DNA from: Burkholderiales bacterium
GTDB lineage: Bacteria; Pseudomonadota; Gammaproteobacteria; Burkholderiales; Burkholderiaceae_C
DNA length: 64,000 nucleotides
Direction: 5' to 3'
Assembly: GCA_016223165.1 (NCBI GenBank)
Contig: JACRPO010000018.1
Location: 124,001-188,000 of the forward strand
Shown here in pieces: positions 33,343 through 42,926 of this stretch. A program made the position numbers and the translations under genes. A model generated the notes under the pieces. The model was not told the origin of the DNA. It made no database searches and saw nothing but the letters and a program-made list of their open reading frames with translations. Numbering within the stretch: position 1 is the stretch's first letter; every line of letters starts with the position of its first letter.

Positions 33343-36159
33343 TCAGAACGTGTACTCCGCCGTCAGGCGGTAGGCGCGGCCGAGCACATCGACGCTGCTC
33401 GTGAGGTAGCCGTTGTAGCCGTTGTGGTTGGTCTGCGGCGGATTGCGGTCGAACAGGTTGCTGACCCCCGCACCCAGCTTCAGGCTCTTGATGCCCGCCC
33501 AGGTGGCCATCAGGTTGTACTGCTCGTACGAGGCCACGTTGCGCGGGCCGGAGGTGCCGGCACCGGTGCGCGCAGCGAGGTTCTGGTCGGCGAACTTGCT
33601 CTGGTAGCGCTGCGACAGCTGCGCGAACCACGGCCCCTCGGCCCAGCTCACTGCGGCCGTGTGCCGCCAGCGGTTGTTGAAGCCGCGCGTGGCGTTGCTC
33701 AGGCCCGCGTTCGGGTTGACCGGCACAACGTCGTTGTATTGCGCCAGGGCCGAGACCCAGTTGCCGCCGTTCACCTCCGGCGTGCGCGCGTCCCACTTCG
33801 TCAGGTAGGCCACGTCCATCGACAAGCCGATGCGGCCCACGTCGGCGACGCGGAAGTCGTAGCGCAGGCTGGCGTCGATGCCGGCGCCGCGGATCGAGCC
33901 CAGGTTGGACGGCGCGTTGAACACGGCGTTCGTTGCCAGCGTGCCGTCGGCGTTGCGGTTGAACAGCGACGGGTACAGGGTGTAGTTGGCAAGGATGAAG
34001 TTGATGTTGCGGTTGCCGATCACGTCGGTGATCTCGGTCTCCCAGTAGTCCAGCGTGGCCGTGACGCCGCGCGTGGGCTCGAACGCAAAGCCGATGGTGT
34101 AGCTCTTGCTCTTCTCCGGCGTGACGCGCGCGTTGTCGGGCACCTTGGTGATCTGGAAGAGGCCGGCGAGGTTGCACACCTGTGCGGCGGTGTAGCCCGG
34201 CGCCGGCGTCTCCACGCCGTTGACGGTGGGGCACAGCGCCGGATCGTCGAAGGTCGGGATCGCCGTGCGCTCGGTCTCCTTGCTGTAGATCTCGGGCAGC
34301 GCGGGCACGCGGAAGCCGGTGTTGGCCGAGCCGCGCATCACCACCTCGCGCGCCGGCTGCCAGCGGAATGCGGCCTTCGGGTTGACCGTGGTCTCCTGCA
34401 GGTCGCGGTACTCGTCGGCGCGCACGCCGAGGTTGAACGACAGTTCCTTCAACACCGGCAGGTCCAGCTCGGTGAACGCGGAGATGATGCCGCGCGTGCG
34501 GCGGCTGGTGGTGACCGTGCCGGCGCCGACGGCCTGCGCGTCGCCGCCCAGGATGTCGACCTGATTGTTCAGCGAGGCCTTGGGGTCGTTGCTCGACAGG
34601 CCGATGGCCTGCCAGCCGTCGCGGCGCAGCTCGCCGCCCAGCGCCAGCATCGCTTCGCCGCCCGCGAGCTTGAACAGCGGCCCGCTCAGCGTGAGGTCGC
34701 CGCTGGTGTTGGTGGCGCGGTGCAGGCGCAGCGTCTGGCCTTCGAGCGAAGCGGCTTGCAGCACCGCGAGGCCGGCGGCGTCTTGCAGGCCGAATGGATT
34801 CAGGCGCGGGTCGAGGAAAAGCGTCGTCGCCGTGCCCTGCACGGTGGCGATGCCGGTGACGCTGAGCCAGCCCGAGCCCGCGCGCGTGTCACGCTCGGAC
34901 CAGCCGTGGTTGAGCCCGACCTGGTAGTCCCAGCCGAAGACCTGCCCCTCCAGTGCGAGCACGGCGCGCTCGTTGGTGTGGTGGTCGTCGCGCATGCGCG
35001 CGCCGGCGTCGGCCACGGACCACAGCGCATCGATGGGGCGGCCGGCGAGCGTCAGGCCGGCCACCGTGGGCACGATGCCGTTGCCCGGGTAGTACGGGTG
35101 CGTGCTGGTCAGGCGCACCGTCGACAGCGCCGGGTTGTTGGCCTGCAGCACGTTGTACTTGGCCAGGTTGTACTCGAGGCTCAACGTCTGCTGGCCCAGG
35201 CGCAGCGTGCCCTTGCCGTACAGCGTGGCGATGTCGTTGCCGTTGCCGAAGGCGCTGTAGGTGTCGTTGGCGTCGAGGAAGCAGGTCTGGCGGCCGCCGG
35301 ACGTGCTGGGCTCGGAGTACGGCGGCAGGCAGCCGCTGGCGAAGTACGGGTTCCAGCGCACGGTGCGCTGCGCCGCCACTGGGTTGGTCGGATCGGTGAA
35401 GTTGGCCGGCGTGGCGTTGGCGCCGAGGCCCGGCGTGGTGCTGATGCCGAGCATGTTCAGCGCCGAGCCGTCGATGAGTTCGGGCCGCTCTTCGCGCAGC
35501 AGGATCTTGCGCTTCTGGAACTCGCCGGCGGCGTAGATGTTCCAGCCGTCGCGCGCGAGGTTGCCGAGGCCACCGACGAGGCCCAGGCTGTGGTAGCGGC
35601 CACCGCCGTCGCGCTCGGGCACCAGCGCTTCGCCCTTCACGCTCAGGCCCTCGTAGCTGCGCAGCGTGACGAAGTTCTGCACGCCGCCGATGGCGTCGGA
35701 GCCGTAGGTGGAGCTGGCCCCGTCGCGCAGGATGTCGGTGCGCGACAAGGCCATGCGCGGCATCACGGAGACGCTGACGTACTGGTTGGTCAGCGGCTCC
35801 TTGGCCAGGCGGCGGCCGTTGAGCAGCGTCAGCGTGCGCATCGGGCCGAAGCCGCGCAGGCTGGTCATCGGGCCGGCGGTGCCGCCGAAGCTGCCGAGCG
35901 AGCTCGCCTGCGGCAGCTCGAGGATGAAGTCCTTCAGCTCGGTGTGGCCGCGGGCGCTGAGCTCGCTCGCGCGGATCGTGCTGACCGGCAGCGCGCCTTC
36001 GTCGGCCAGGCGCTTGATGAGCGAGCCGGTCACCTCGATGCGCTGCGATGGGTCGTCGGTCTGCGACCAGGCGGTGCCGCCGAGGGCGGCGATGGCGAGC
36101 CCGAGGGCCGAGAGGGCGAAGGGCCGGGAACGAGAGTGGGTTGCCTTGCGAGCGCTCAT
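33343..36159 (-). CDS. TonB-dependent outer-membrane receptor, probable pectin-oligomer transporter
   Basis: The 938-residue product has a signal peptide (MSARKATHSRSRPFALSALGL, cleaved near AWSQ), a plug domain at about residues 35-165 (QRIEVTGSLIKR, ILRDGASSTYGSDAIGGVQNFV) and a long beta-barrel ending in an aromatic residue (LTAEYTF). Such receptors take up large substrates with energy from TonB-ExbBD, not encoded here. The start at 36159 has GGAGA upstream and opens the signal peptide. It lies between kdgF and the CE12 esterase gene in the pectin locus, so oligogalacturonate or rhamnogalacturonan fragments are the expected cargo (inference). No SusD partner is present. Confidence 0.9.
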   Translation of the reverse strand: MSARKATHSRSRPFALSALGLAIAALGGTAWSQTDDPSQRIEVTGSLIKRLADEGALPVSTIRASELSARGHTELKDFILELPQASSLGSFGGTAGPMTSLRGFGPMRTLTLLNGRRLAKEPLTNQYVSVSVMPRMALSRTDILRDGASSTYGSDAIGGVQNFVTLRSYEGLSVKGEALVPERDGGGRYHSLGLVGGLGNLARDGWNIYAAGEFQKRKILLREERPELIDGSALNMLGISTTPGLGANATPANFTDPTNPVAAQRTVRWNPYFASGCLPPYSEPSTSGGRQTCFLDANDTYSAFGNGNDIATLYGKGTLRLGQQTLSLEYNLAKYNVLQANNPALSTVRLTSTHPYYPGNGIVPTVAGLTLAGRPIDALWSVADAGARMRDDHHTNERAVLALEGQVFGWDYQVGLNHGWSERDTRAGSGWLSVTGIATVQGTATTLFLDPRLNPFGLQDAAGLAVLQAASLEGQTLRLHRATNTSGDLTLSGPLFKLAGGEAMLALGGELRRDGWQAIGLSSNDPKASLNNQVDILGGDAQAVGAGTVTTSRRTRGIISAFTELDLPVLKELSFNLGVRADEYRDLQETTVNPKAAFRWQPAREVVMRGSANTGFRVPALPEIYSKETERTAIPTFDDPALCPTVNGVETPAPGYTAAQVCNLAGLFQITKVPDNARVTPEKSKSYTIGFAFEPTRGVTATLDYWETEITDVIGNRNINFILANYTLYPSLFNRNADGTLATNAVFNAPSNLGSIRGAGIDASLRYDFRVADVGRIGLSMDVAYLTKWDARTPEVNGGNWVSALAQYNDVVPVNPNAGLSNATRGFNNRWRHTAAVSWAEGPWFAQLSQRYQSKFADQNLAARTGAGTSGPRNVASYEQYNLMATWAGIKSLKLGAGVSNLFDRNPPQTNHNGYNGYLTSSVDVLGRAYRLTAEYTF

Positions 36160-36300
36160 GACGTGGGTGTCTCCGTGGTTCGTTCTTGCCCCGGGCTCCG
36201 GCGTCGGGCCGGTGCCGCGGGCTGCGCTCGTAGGGCGCGCGCCGGTTGACGAAGCACGGCGGCAGTGCCGCACCCCGCATGCGTGAGTGAGGGGGGTGAA

Positions 36301-36639
36301 TCAGGGCGAGAGGTAGTCCTCGCGCCGCGGGGTGAACTGGTCGAGCAGGGCGCTGCCCTGCTCGAGCGCGACGACGCCGTGGCGCGTGCGGCGCGGCGCG
36401 ACGAAGGCGTCGCCGACGCGCAGCACGCGCTTCTCGCCGCCGACCTCGGCCTCGAAGCTGCCGGCCACGACATAGGCGATCTGGTCGTGCGCGTCGTGCG
36501 CGTGCGCGGTGCCGACCGCGCCCTTGTCGAACTGCACCAGCACCGACATCAGCCCGGGTGTGTGGCCGATGATCTTGCGGCGGATGCCTTCGCCGAGTTC
36601 GGTCCACGGCGTGGCGGCGTCATCGAAGTAGGCTGACAT
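36301..36639 (-). CDS. kdgF: KdgF, cupin-fold unsaturated uronate linearising enzyme
   Basis: The 112-residue single cupin matches KdgF closely in layout: RRKIIGHTPGLMSVLVQFDKGA, then the metal-binding His cluster HAHDAHDQIAYVVAGSFE, GGEKRVLRVGDAFVAP and a C-terminal LLDQFTPRREDYL. KdgF converts 4,5-unsaturated galacturonate released by pectate and oligogalacturonate lyases into the linear 5-keto-4-deoxyuronate used by KduI. It is cytoplasmic. The gene is divergent from kduI across a 244-bp AT-richer promoter region and is followed by the TonB receptor gene. Confidence 0.9.
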   Translation of the reverse strand: MSAYFDDAATPWTELGEGIRRKIIGHTPGLMSVLVQFDKGAVGTAHAHDAHDQIAYVVAGSFEAEVGGEKRVLRVGDAFVAPRRTRHGVVALEQGSALLDQFTPRREDYLSP

Positions 36640-36735
36640 GCGGGCGGGCTCCGGGCCGCAGGCCCCCGGCGGTGCCCTGCTGCACCCCGGCCGGACCGGC
36701 GACTCGTGAAAACTATACCGAGCCTGAACAAAAAA

Positions 36736-36750
36736 CGAAACAGCGGTTCA
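36736..36750. promoter_or_regulatory. candidate KdgR-type operator between kdgF and kduI
   Basis: CGAAACAGCGGTTCA matches the box at 30650 at 11 of 14 core positions and has GAA and TTC outer half-sites. A weaker related sequence (GAAAC, 4-base gap, ATTCC) lies at 36758-36771. Both are in an unusually AT-rich stretch (36700-36775) that should hold the divergent promoters. Confidence 0.55.
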
Positions 36751-36883
36751 CTAATTAGAAACCACTATTCCGAGCGCTGGCCGACCCCCGTACATTCCCG
36801 GACAGCCCCGGCCACGGACACCGGCTCGCACGGCTTCCTGGTCACCGCCACCGGCGCCTCGCCGCCCTGCAGGACACCCCGTC

Positions 36884-37720
36884 ATGGACATCCGCCAACC
36901 GATCCACAGCGAACACGCCCGCACCCTGGACACCGAGGGCCTGCGCCGGCACTTTCTCGTGTCAGACCTCTTCGTGCCCGAGCAGGTGACGCTCACCTAC
37001 AGCCAGATCGACCGCATCATCGTCGGCGGCGTGCACCCGGTGCGCGACACCGTGCGCTTCGCGCCGGAGCTCGGCCGCCACACCGGCACCGACTTCTTCC
37101 TGCAGCGCCGCGAGCTCGGGCTCATCAACATCGGCGGCGGCGCCCTGGTGGTGGCCGACGGCCAGCGCCACGAGGTCGGCCCGCGCGAAGCGCTCTACAT
37201 CGGCCAGGGCGCCAAGGACCTCTCGTTCAGCAGCCTCGACCCGGCGTCGCCCGCGAAGCTCTATTTCAACAGCGCGCCCGCGCACTGCCACTACCCGAAC
37301 AAGAAGGTCACGCTCGCCGAAGCCAGCCCCGAGACGCTGGGCGACGCGAAGTCGAGCAACCGGCGCACCATCCACAAGTTCCTCGTGCCCGACGTGCTGC
37401 CCACTTGCCAGCTGCTGATGGGTATGACGCAGCTCGAGCCGGGCAGCCTGTGGAACACGATGCCCTGCCACACGCACGACCGGCGCATGGAGGTGTACTT
37501 CTACTTCGACATGCCCGAGGCCGGCGTCGTCTTCCACATCATGGGCGAGCCGACCCAGACCCGGCACCTCGTGGTGCGCAACGAGCAGGCCGTGATCAAC
37601 CCGAGCTGGAGCATGCACAGCGGCGTCGGCACGCAGGCCTACACCTTCATCTGGGGCATGGTCGGTGAGAACCAGGTGTTCAAGGACATGGACCACGTGC
37701 CCATGACCACGCTGCGCTGA
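36884..37720 (+). CDS. kduI: 5-dehydro-4-deoxy-D-glucuronate isomerase (KduI)
   Basis: At 278 residues it equals the length of E. coli KduI. The Zn site lies in the cupin segment PCHTHDRRMEVYFYF and a later His in PSWSMHSGVGT; FFLQRRELGLINIGGGA and NRRTIHKFLVPDVLPTCQLLMG also match the family. It isomerises 5-keto-4-deoxyuronate to 2,5-diketo-3-deoxygluconate in the cytoplasm. It is the first gene of a long plus-strand operon (kduI, kduD, togMNAB, ogl, pectinesterase, pel, kdgR and perhaps gudD plus aldolase). KdgR-like sites lie upstream. Confidence 0.96.
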   Translation: MDIRQPIHSEHARTLDTEGLRRHFLVSDLFVPEQVTLTYSQIDRIIVGGVHPVRDTVRFAPELGRHTGTDFFLQRRELGLINIGGGALVVADGQRHEVGPREALYIGQGAKDLSFSSLDPASPAKLYFNSAPAHCHYPNKKVTLAEASPETLGDAKSSNRRTIHKFLVPDVLPTCQLLMGMTQLEPGSLWNTMPCHTHDRRMEVYFYFDMPEAGVVFHIMGEPTQTRHLVVRNEQAVINPSWSMHSGVGTQAYTFIWGMVGENQVFKDMDHVPMTTLR

Positions 37721-37729
37721 AGAGCCGGC

Positions 37730-38491
37730 ATGATCCTCGACAGCTTTCAGCTCACCGGCAAGGTCGCCGTCGTCACCGGCTGCGACACCGGCCTCGGCCA
37801 GGGCATGGCGCGCGCGCTCGCACAGGCCGGCGCGGACGTCGTCGGCGTCAACGTGACCGCGCCCAGCGAGACGCAGCGGCAGGTCGAGTCGCTCGGCCGG
37901 CGCTTCCTGGACCTGCGTGCCAACCTCGCCGACGTCGGCTGCATCCCCGGCCTCATCGAACGCGCGAAGGCCTGGGGCGGCCGCCTGGACATCCTCGTCA
38001 ACAACGCCGGCATCATCCGCCGCGAAGACGCGATCAAGTTCAGCGAGAAGGACTGGGACGACGTCATCGGCGTCAACCTGAAGACGGTGTTCTTCTTCTC
38101 CCAGGCGGTGGCCAGGCAGTACCTCGCGCAGGGCAGCGGCGGCAAGATCATCAACGTGGCGTCGATGCTCTCGTTCCAGGGCGGCGTGCGCGTGCCCAGC
38201 TACACCGCGAGCAAGAGCGGCGTCGTCGGCATCACGCGGCTGATGGCCAACGAATGGGCCGGCCACGGCATCAACGTCAACGCCATCGCGCCCGGCTACA
38301 TGGCCACCAACAACACCGCCGCGCTGCGTGCCGACGCCACCCGCAGCCAGGCCATCCTCGAGCGCATCCCCGCCGGCCGCTGGGGCTTGCCCGACGATCT
38401 CGCCGGGCCGGTGGTCTTCCTCGCCTCGAAGGCGAGCGACTACGTCAACGGCTACACGGTGGCCGTCGACGGCGGCTGGCTCGCGCGCTGA
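37730..38491 (+). CDS. kduD: 2-dehydro-3-deoxy-D-gluconate 5-dehydrogenase (KduD)
   Basis: At 253 residues it has the standard KduD length. Classical SDR motifs are TGCDTGLGQGMARAL for NAD, NNAGIIRRED, the catalytic Ser in VASMLSFQGG and Tyr-x3-Lys in SYTASKSG. KduD reduces 2,5-diketo-3-deoxygluconate to 2-keto-3-deoxygluconate (KDG). The start lies 9 bp after kduI. KDG then needs KdgK and the KDPG aldolase, neither of which is in this window. A perfect hairpin follows the stop codon. Confidence 0.95.
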   Translation: MILDSFQLTGKVAVVTGCDTGLGQGMARALAQAGADVVGVNVTAPSETQRQVESLGRRFLDLRANLADVGCIPGLIERAKAWGGRLDILVNNAGIIRREDAIKFSEKDWDDVIGVNLKTVFFFSQAVARQYLAQGSGGKIINVASMLSFQGGVRVPSYTASKSGVVGITRLMANEWAGHGINVNAIAPGYMATNNTAALRADATRSQAILERIPAGRWGLPDDLAGPVVFLASKASDYVNGYTVAVDGGWLAR

Positions 38492-38500
38492 CGCATGACT

Positions 38501-38524
38501 CCCTCTCCCACGAGTGGGAGAGGG
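38501..38524. terminator. perfect hairpin between kduD and togM (attenuator or REP-like)
   Basis: CCCTCTCCCAC and GTGGGAGAGGG are perfect inverted repeats separated by 2 bases (effective loop 4-6). There is no T tract. Similar short palindromes are common intergenic elements in proteobacteria. It may stabilise the upstream kduID message or partly stop transcription before the transporter genes. Confidence 0.55.
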
Positions 38525-38541
38525 GCAAACCGTACCTGCAG

Positions 38542-39423
38542 ATGTACGAGAACCGCAAGCTCGGCTTCCTCTTCGTGCTGCCCTTCGTGCTGGGCGTGCT
38601 GCTGTTCAAGCTGTTCCCCTTCGCGATGAGCTTCGCGCTCAGCTTCACGCAGTACGACGTGATGGACCCGCCGGTGTTCGTGGGGCTGCAGAACTACCGC
38701 GAGCTGGCCGCCGCGGACCCGCTCTTTCGCAAGAGCCTCGGCGTGACCCTGCTGTTCGCGCTGCTGGCGGTGCCGCTGCGCGTGGGCTTCGCGCTCGTCG
38801 TCGCGCACGTGCTGAACTTCAAGCTGCGCGGCATCAACTTCTTCCGCGCCGCCTTCTACCTGCCCTCCATCCTCGGCGGCAGCATCGCGGTGGCGGTGTT
38901 GTGGCGCTTCGTCTTCGCGCGCCACGGGCTCGTCAACGGCGTGCTGCAGGCCTTCGGCCTCGAGCCCGTGCCCTGGCTCGCCGACGAGCACTACTCGCTG
39001 TGGACGATCGTGCTGCTGTTCATGTGGCAGTTCGGCTCGGCGATGGTGATCTTCCTGGCCGCGCTGCAGAACGTGCCGGCCACGCTGTACGAGGCGGCGG
39101 AGATCGACGGCGCCGGCCGCTGGCGACAGCTGTGGTCGATCACGGTGCCGCTGATCACGCCGGTAATCTTCTTCAACCTGATCATGCAGATGGTGCACGC
39201 GTTCCAGGAGTTCAACGCGCCGTACATGGTCACCGAGGGCGGGCCGCTGTCCAGCACCTACGTGCTCGCGCTCTACATCTACGACCAGTGCTTCCGCTAC
39301 TTCAATCTCGGCTACGGCTCGGCGTTGAGCTGGGTGCTCTTCGTGCTCGTCGCCGGCCTGGCTGCGCTCAGCTTCTGGAGCCAGCGCTACTGGGTCTTCT
39401 ACGCCGGCGAGAAGGACCGATGA
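38542..39423 (+). CDS. togM: sugar ABC transporter permease, TogM-like
   Basis: The 293-residue permease has six membrane helices and the EAA loop ATLYEAAEIDGAGRWRQLWSITVPL near residue 195, typical of MalF-type subunits of carbohydrate ABC importers. With TogN, TogA and TogB it fits the oligogalacturonide importer known from Dickeya, supported by neighbours kduI, kduD and ogl. The ATG at 38542 is the first Met before helix 1; a clear ribosome-binding site is not seen because the hairpin occupies the upstream region. Its stop overlaps the togN start. Confidence 0.88.
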   Translation: MYENRKLGFLFVLPFVLGVLLFKLFPFAMSFALSFTQYDVMDPPVFVGLQNYRELAAADPLFRKSLGVTLLFALLAVPLRVGFALVVAHVLNFKLRGINFFRAAFYLPSILGGSIAVAVLWRFVFARHGLVNGVLQAFGLEPVPWLADEHYSLWTIVLLFMWQFGSAMVIFLAALQNVPATLYEAAEIDGAGRWRQLWSITVPLITPVIFFNLIMQMVHAFQEFNAPYMVTEGGPLSSTYVLALYIYDQCFRYFNLGYGSALSWVLFVLVAGLAALSFWSQRYWVFYAGEKDR

Positions 39424-40325
39424 GCCTCCTGCTCAAGCCAGGCACGCCAGGCACGCCGGCCTCCGGCGGGGGCCCGCGCTCGCGCGAAGCCGGTTCCGCG
39501 GCGGCCGCGTGGCCGCGCTATGTCGTGCTGGCGGCCATCTCGGTGCTCATGCTCTACCCGCTCGTCTGGCTGGTGGGGGCCACGTTCAAGAGCAACGCCG
39601 AGATCTTCACCGAGATCGGCTTCTGGCCGAGCCGCTTCGACTTCGGCGCCTACGCGCGCGGCTGGAAGACGAGCAGCGAGTACACCTTCGCCACCTACTT
39701 CCTCAACTCGTTCCTGATCACGCTGCCGCGCATCGCCGTCACCGTCGTGAGCTGCGTGCTCGTCGCCTACGCCTTCGCGCGCTTCGAGTTCTTCGCGCGC
39801 AAGGCGCTGTTCGCGGTCATGGTGGGCACGATGATGCTGCCGCTCATCGTGCTGCGCCTGCCGCAGTACCTGATGTTCCGCGAGCTCGACATGCTCGACA
39901 GCTACTGGCCGCTGATCCTGCCTTCGGCCTTCGCCACCGACACCTTCTTCGTCTTCATGCTCGTGCAGTTCCTGCGCGGCATCCCGCGCGACATGGAGGA
40001 GGCGGCGATGATCGACGGCTGCAACCCGCTGCAGATGCTGTGGCACATCATCGTGCCGCTGCTGCGCCCGGCCATCGTCTCGGTCATCGTCTTCCAGTTC
40101 ATCTGGACGATGAACGACTTCATGGGCCCGCTGATCTACCTCGCCAGCGTCGAGAAGTACCCCGTCTCGCTGGCCCTGAAGATGAGCATCGGCGCCACCG
40201 AGGAGGTGGAGTGGGCCAACGTCATCGCCATCAGCGTCGTGGCGCTGGTGCCTTCGGTGCTCGTCTTCTTCGCGGCGCAGAAGCATTTCATCGAAGGCGC
40301 CGCCTCCAGCGGCATCAAGGGTTGA
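39420..40325 (+). CDS. togN: sugar ABC transporter permease, TogN-like
   Basis: The 301-residue MalG-type permease has six helices and the EAA motif DMEEAAMIDGCNPLQMLWHIIVPL near residue 200. The start overlaps the togM stop as ATGA, so the two permeases are translationally coupled and made in equal amounts. An N-terminal 30-residue Gly/Pro/Ala extension precedes helix 1. It forms the inner-membrane channel for oligogalacturonides with TogM (inference from operon). Confidence 0.88.
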   Translation: MSLLLKPGTPGTPASGGGPRSREAGSAAAAWPRYVVLAAISVLMLYPLVWLVGATFKSNAEIFTEIGFWPSRFDFGAYARGWKTSSEYTFATYFLNSFLITLPRIAVTVVSCVLVAYAFARFEFFARKALFAVMVGTMMLPLIVLRLPQYLMFRELDMLDSYWPLILPSAFATDTFFVFMLVQFLRGIPRDMEEAAMIDGCNPLQMLWHIIVPLLRPAIVSVIVFQFIWTMNDFMGPLIYLASVEKYPVSLALKMSIGATEEVEWANVIAISVVALVPSVLVFFAAQKHFIEGAASSGIKG

Positions 40326-40328
40326 ACG

Positions 40329-41455
<1,127 letters not shown>

Positions 41456-41459
<4 letters not shown>

Positions 41460-42901
41460 ACCGCGCCGACGCTGCCGAGGCGCTTTCCGGGCCGCTTTCA
41501 TTGCGGCGTCGTGCGGTGCCCCGGCCCGAAGCAGTTCCGGCGCAGCGGCGGCGGGCGCTGCGCTGGCTGGGCGCCGGCGCCGCCGCCACGCTGGCACCGA
41601 TGGTGCTCGCCCAGGGCACGCCCGCCGTGCTGCGCTTCGGCTGGTGGGGCGGCGCCGGCCGGCACGAGGCGACGCTGAAGGCGGTGCGCTTGTTCGAGCG
41701 GCGCGAGGCCGCGCGCGGCAGCAGCGTGCGCATCAAGGCCGAGTACATGGGCTTCAACGGCTACCTCGAGCGCCTGACGACGCAGGTGGCCGGCCGCTCC
41801 GAGCCCGACGTGATGCAGATCAACTGGGCGTGGCTGGCGATGTTCAGCAAGCGCGGCACCGGCTTCACCGACCTCGCGCCGCTGCTCTCGCCGGCCGTGC
41901 GCGAGCAGATTCCCGAGGCCGACCTCGCCACCGGCCGCATCGCCGGCAGGCTGAACGCGCTGCCCGTGTCGTACACGGCGCGCGTGCTGCTGTGGAACCA
42001 GGGCACGTTCGACAAGCTGGAGCGGCCGCTGCCGCGCAGCTGGGACGAGCTGTTCGCGCTCGGGCCCGTCTTCCGCCGCACGCTCGGCGAGGCCGCCTTC
42101 CCGCTGGACGGCGAGCTCTACGACATGCTGCTGCTCGCGCAGGCCTGGGTGCAGCAGATGCACGGCACGCCGTTCATCGCCGCGGATTCATCGGCCGAAT
42201 CGGCGACGGATTCATCGGCGGATTCAGCGACGAAGGGTCCGCGCGTCGCGATGGACGAAGCCGCCGCGCTCGACTGGGTGCGCATCTACAAGCGCCTGGT
42301 CGACGAGCATGTGGCGACACCGCTGCCGCTGCGCGCCAGCCTCGGTGGCGCCGAGAAGCCCACGGAGCAGCAGCCCGACTGGGTGAGCGGCCGCTGGGCC
42401 GGCAACTACACCTGGGACTCGGTGATCGGCCTGCGCGCCAGCACGCTGAAGGGCGAGCACCGCCTCGCACTCGGCCCCTTCCCGATGCAACCCGGTGCGC
42501 GCGCGAGCGGCATCTTCGGCCGCCCGGCGCTGATGTTCGCCGTCGGCCGCCATTGCCGCCGGCCCGAGCTGGCGGCCCGGTTCGTCGAGTTCCTGCTCGT
42601 CGACCCCGAGGCGGCGCGCCTGCTCGGCCGCACGCGCGGCCTGCCGGTGGCGCGTGCGCCGCTCGCCTTGCTGCGCGAGGCCGGGCAGCTGCCGCCGCTC
42701 GAGCTGGCCGCGCACGCGCAGATCGCGCTGCAGCGCGAGGCCGGCCGCATCCCGCTGCCGGCGCCGCTTTTCGAGCACCCGCGCCTGCACAAGTTCATGC
42801 GCGAGGTCTTCGAGACCGTCGCCTACGGCAAGACGAGCGCGGCCGACGCCGCCCGCCGCCTGCGCGTCGATGGCCAGGCGCTGCTGCAACGACTGAAGTG
42901 A
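41456..42901 (+). CDS. togB: extracellular solute-binding protein, TogB-like oligogalacturonide receptor
   Basis: This 481-residue family 1 binding protein has a signal region with several Arg residues followed by LRWLGAGAAATLAPMVLAQG. Family segments include LRFGWWGGAGRHEATLKAV, SEPDVMQINWAWLAMFSKRGTGF and YTWDSVIGLRAS. TogB receptors bind oligogalacturonides in the periplasm. An Asp/Ser/Ala-rich insert (about residues 243-260, AADSSAESATDSSADSAT) comes from a 24-bp tandem duplication and is not part of the normal fold. The start overlaps togA; ogl follows after 25 bp. Confidence 0.88.
42185..42232. repeat. 24-bp tandem duplication inside togB
   Basis: Two 24-bp units, both beginning GATTCATCGGC and ending GCGACG with a few differences, lie in exact tandem and encode the Ser/Asp/Ala insert of the binding protein. 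Confidence 0.88.
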
Positions 42902-42926
42902 GAAGGCCGAAAGGCCGAGAAGGCAA

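Noticed and set aside
33055..36249. Open plus-strand frame of 1064 codons
   Set aside because: It lies opposite the TonB receptor and CE12 esterase genes and shows no recognisable domain.
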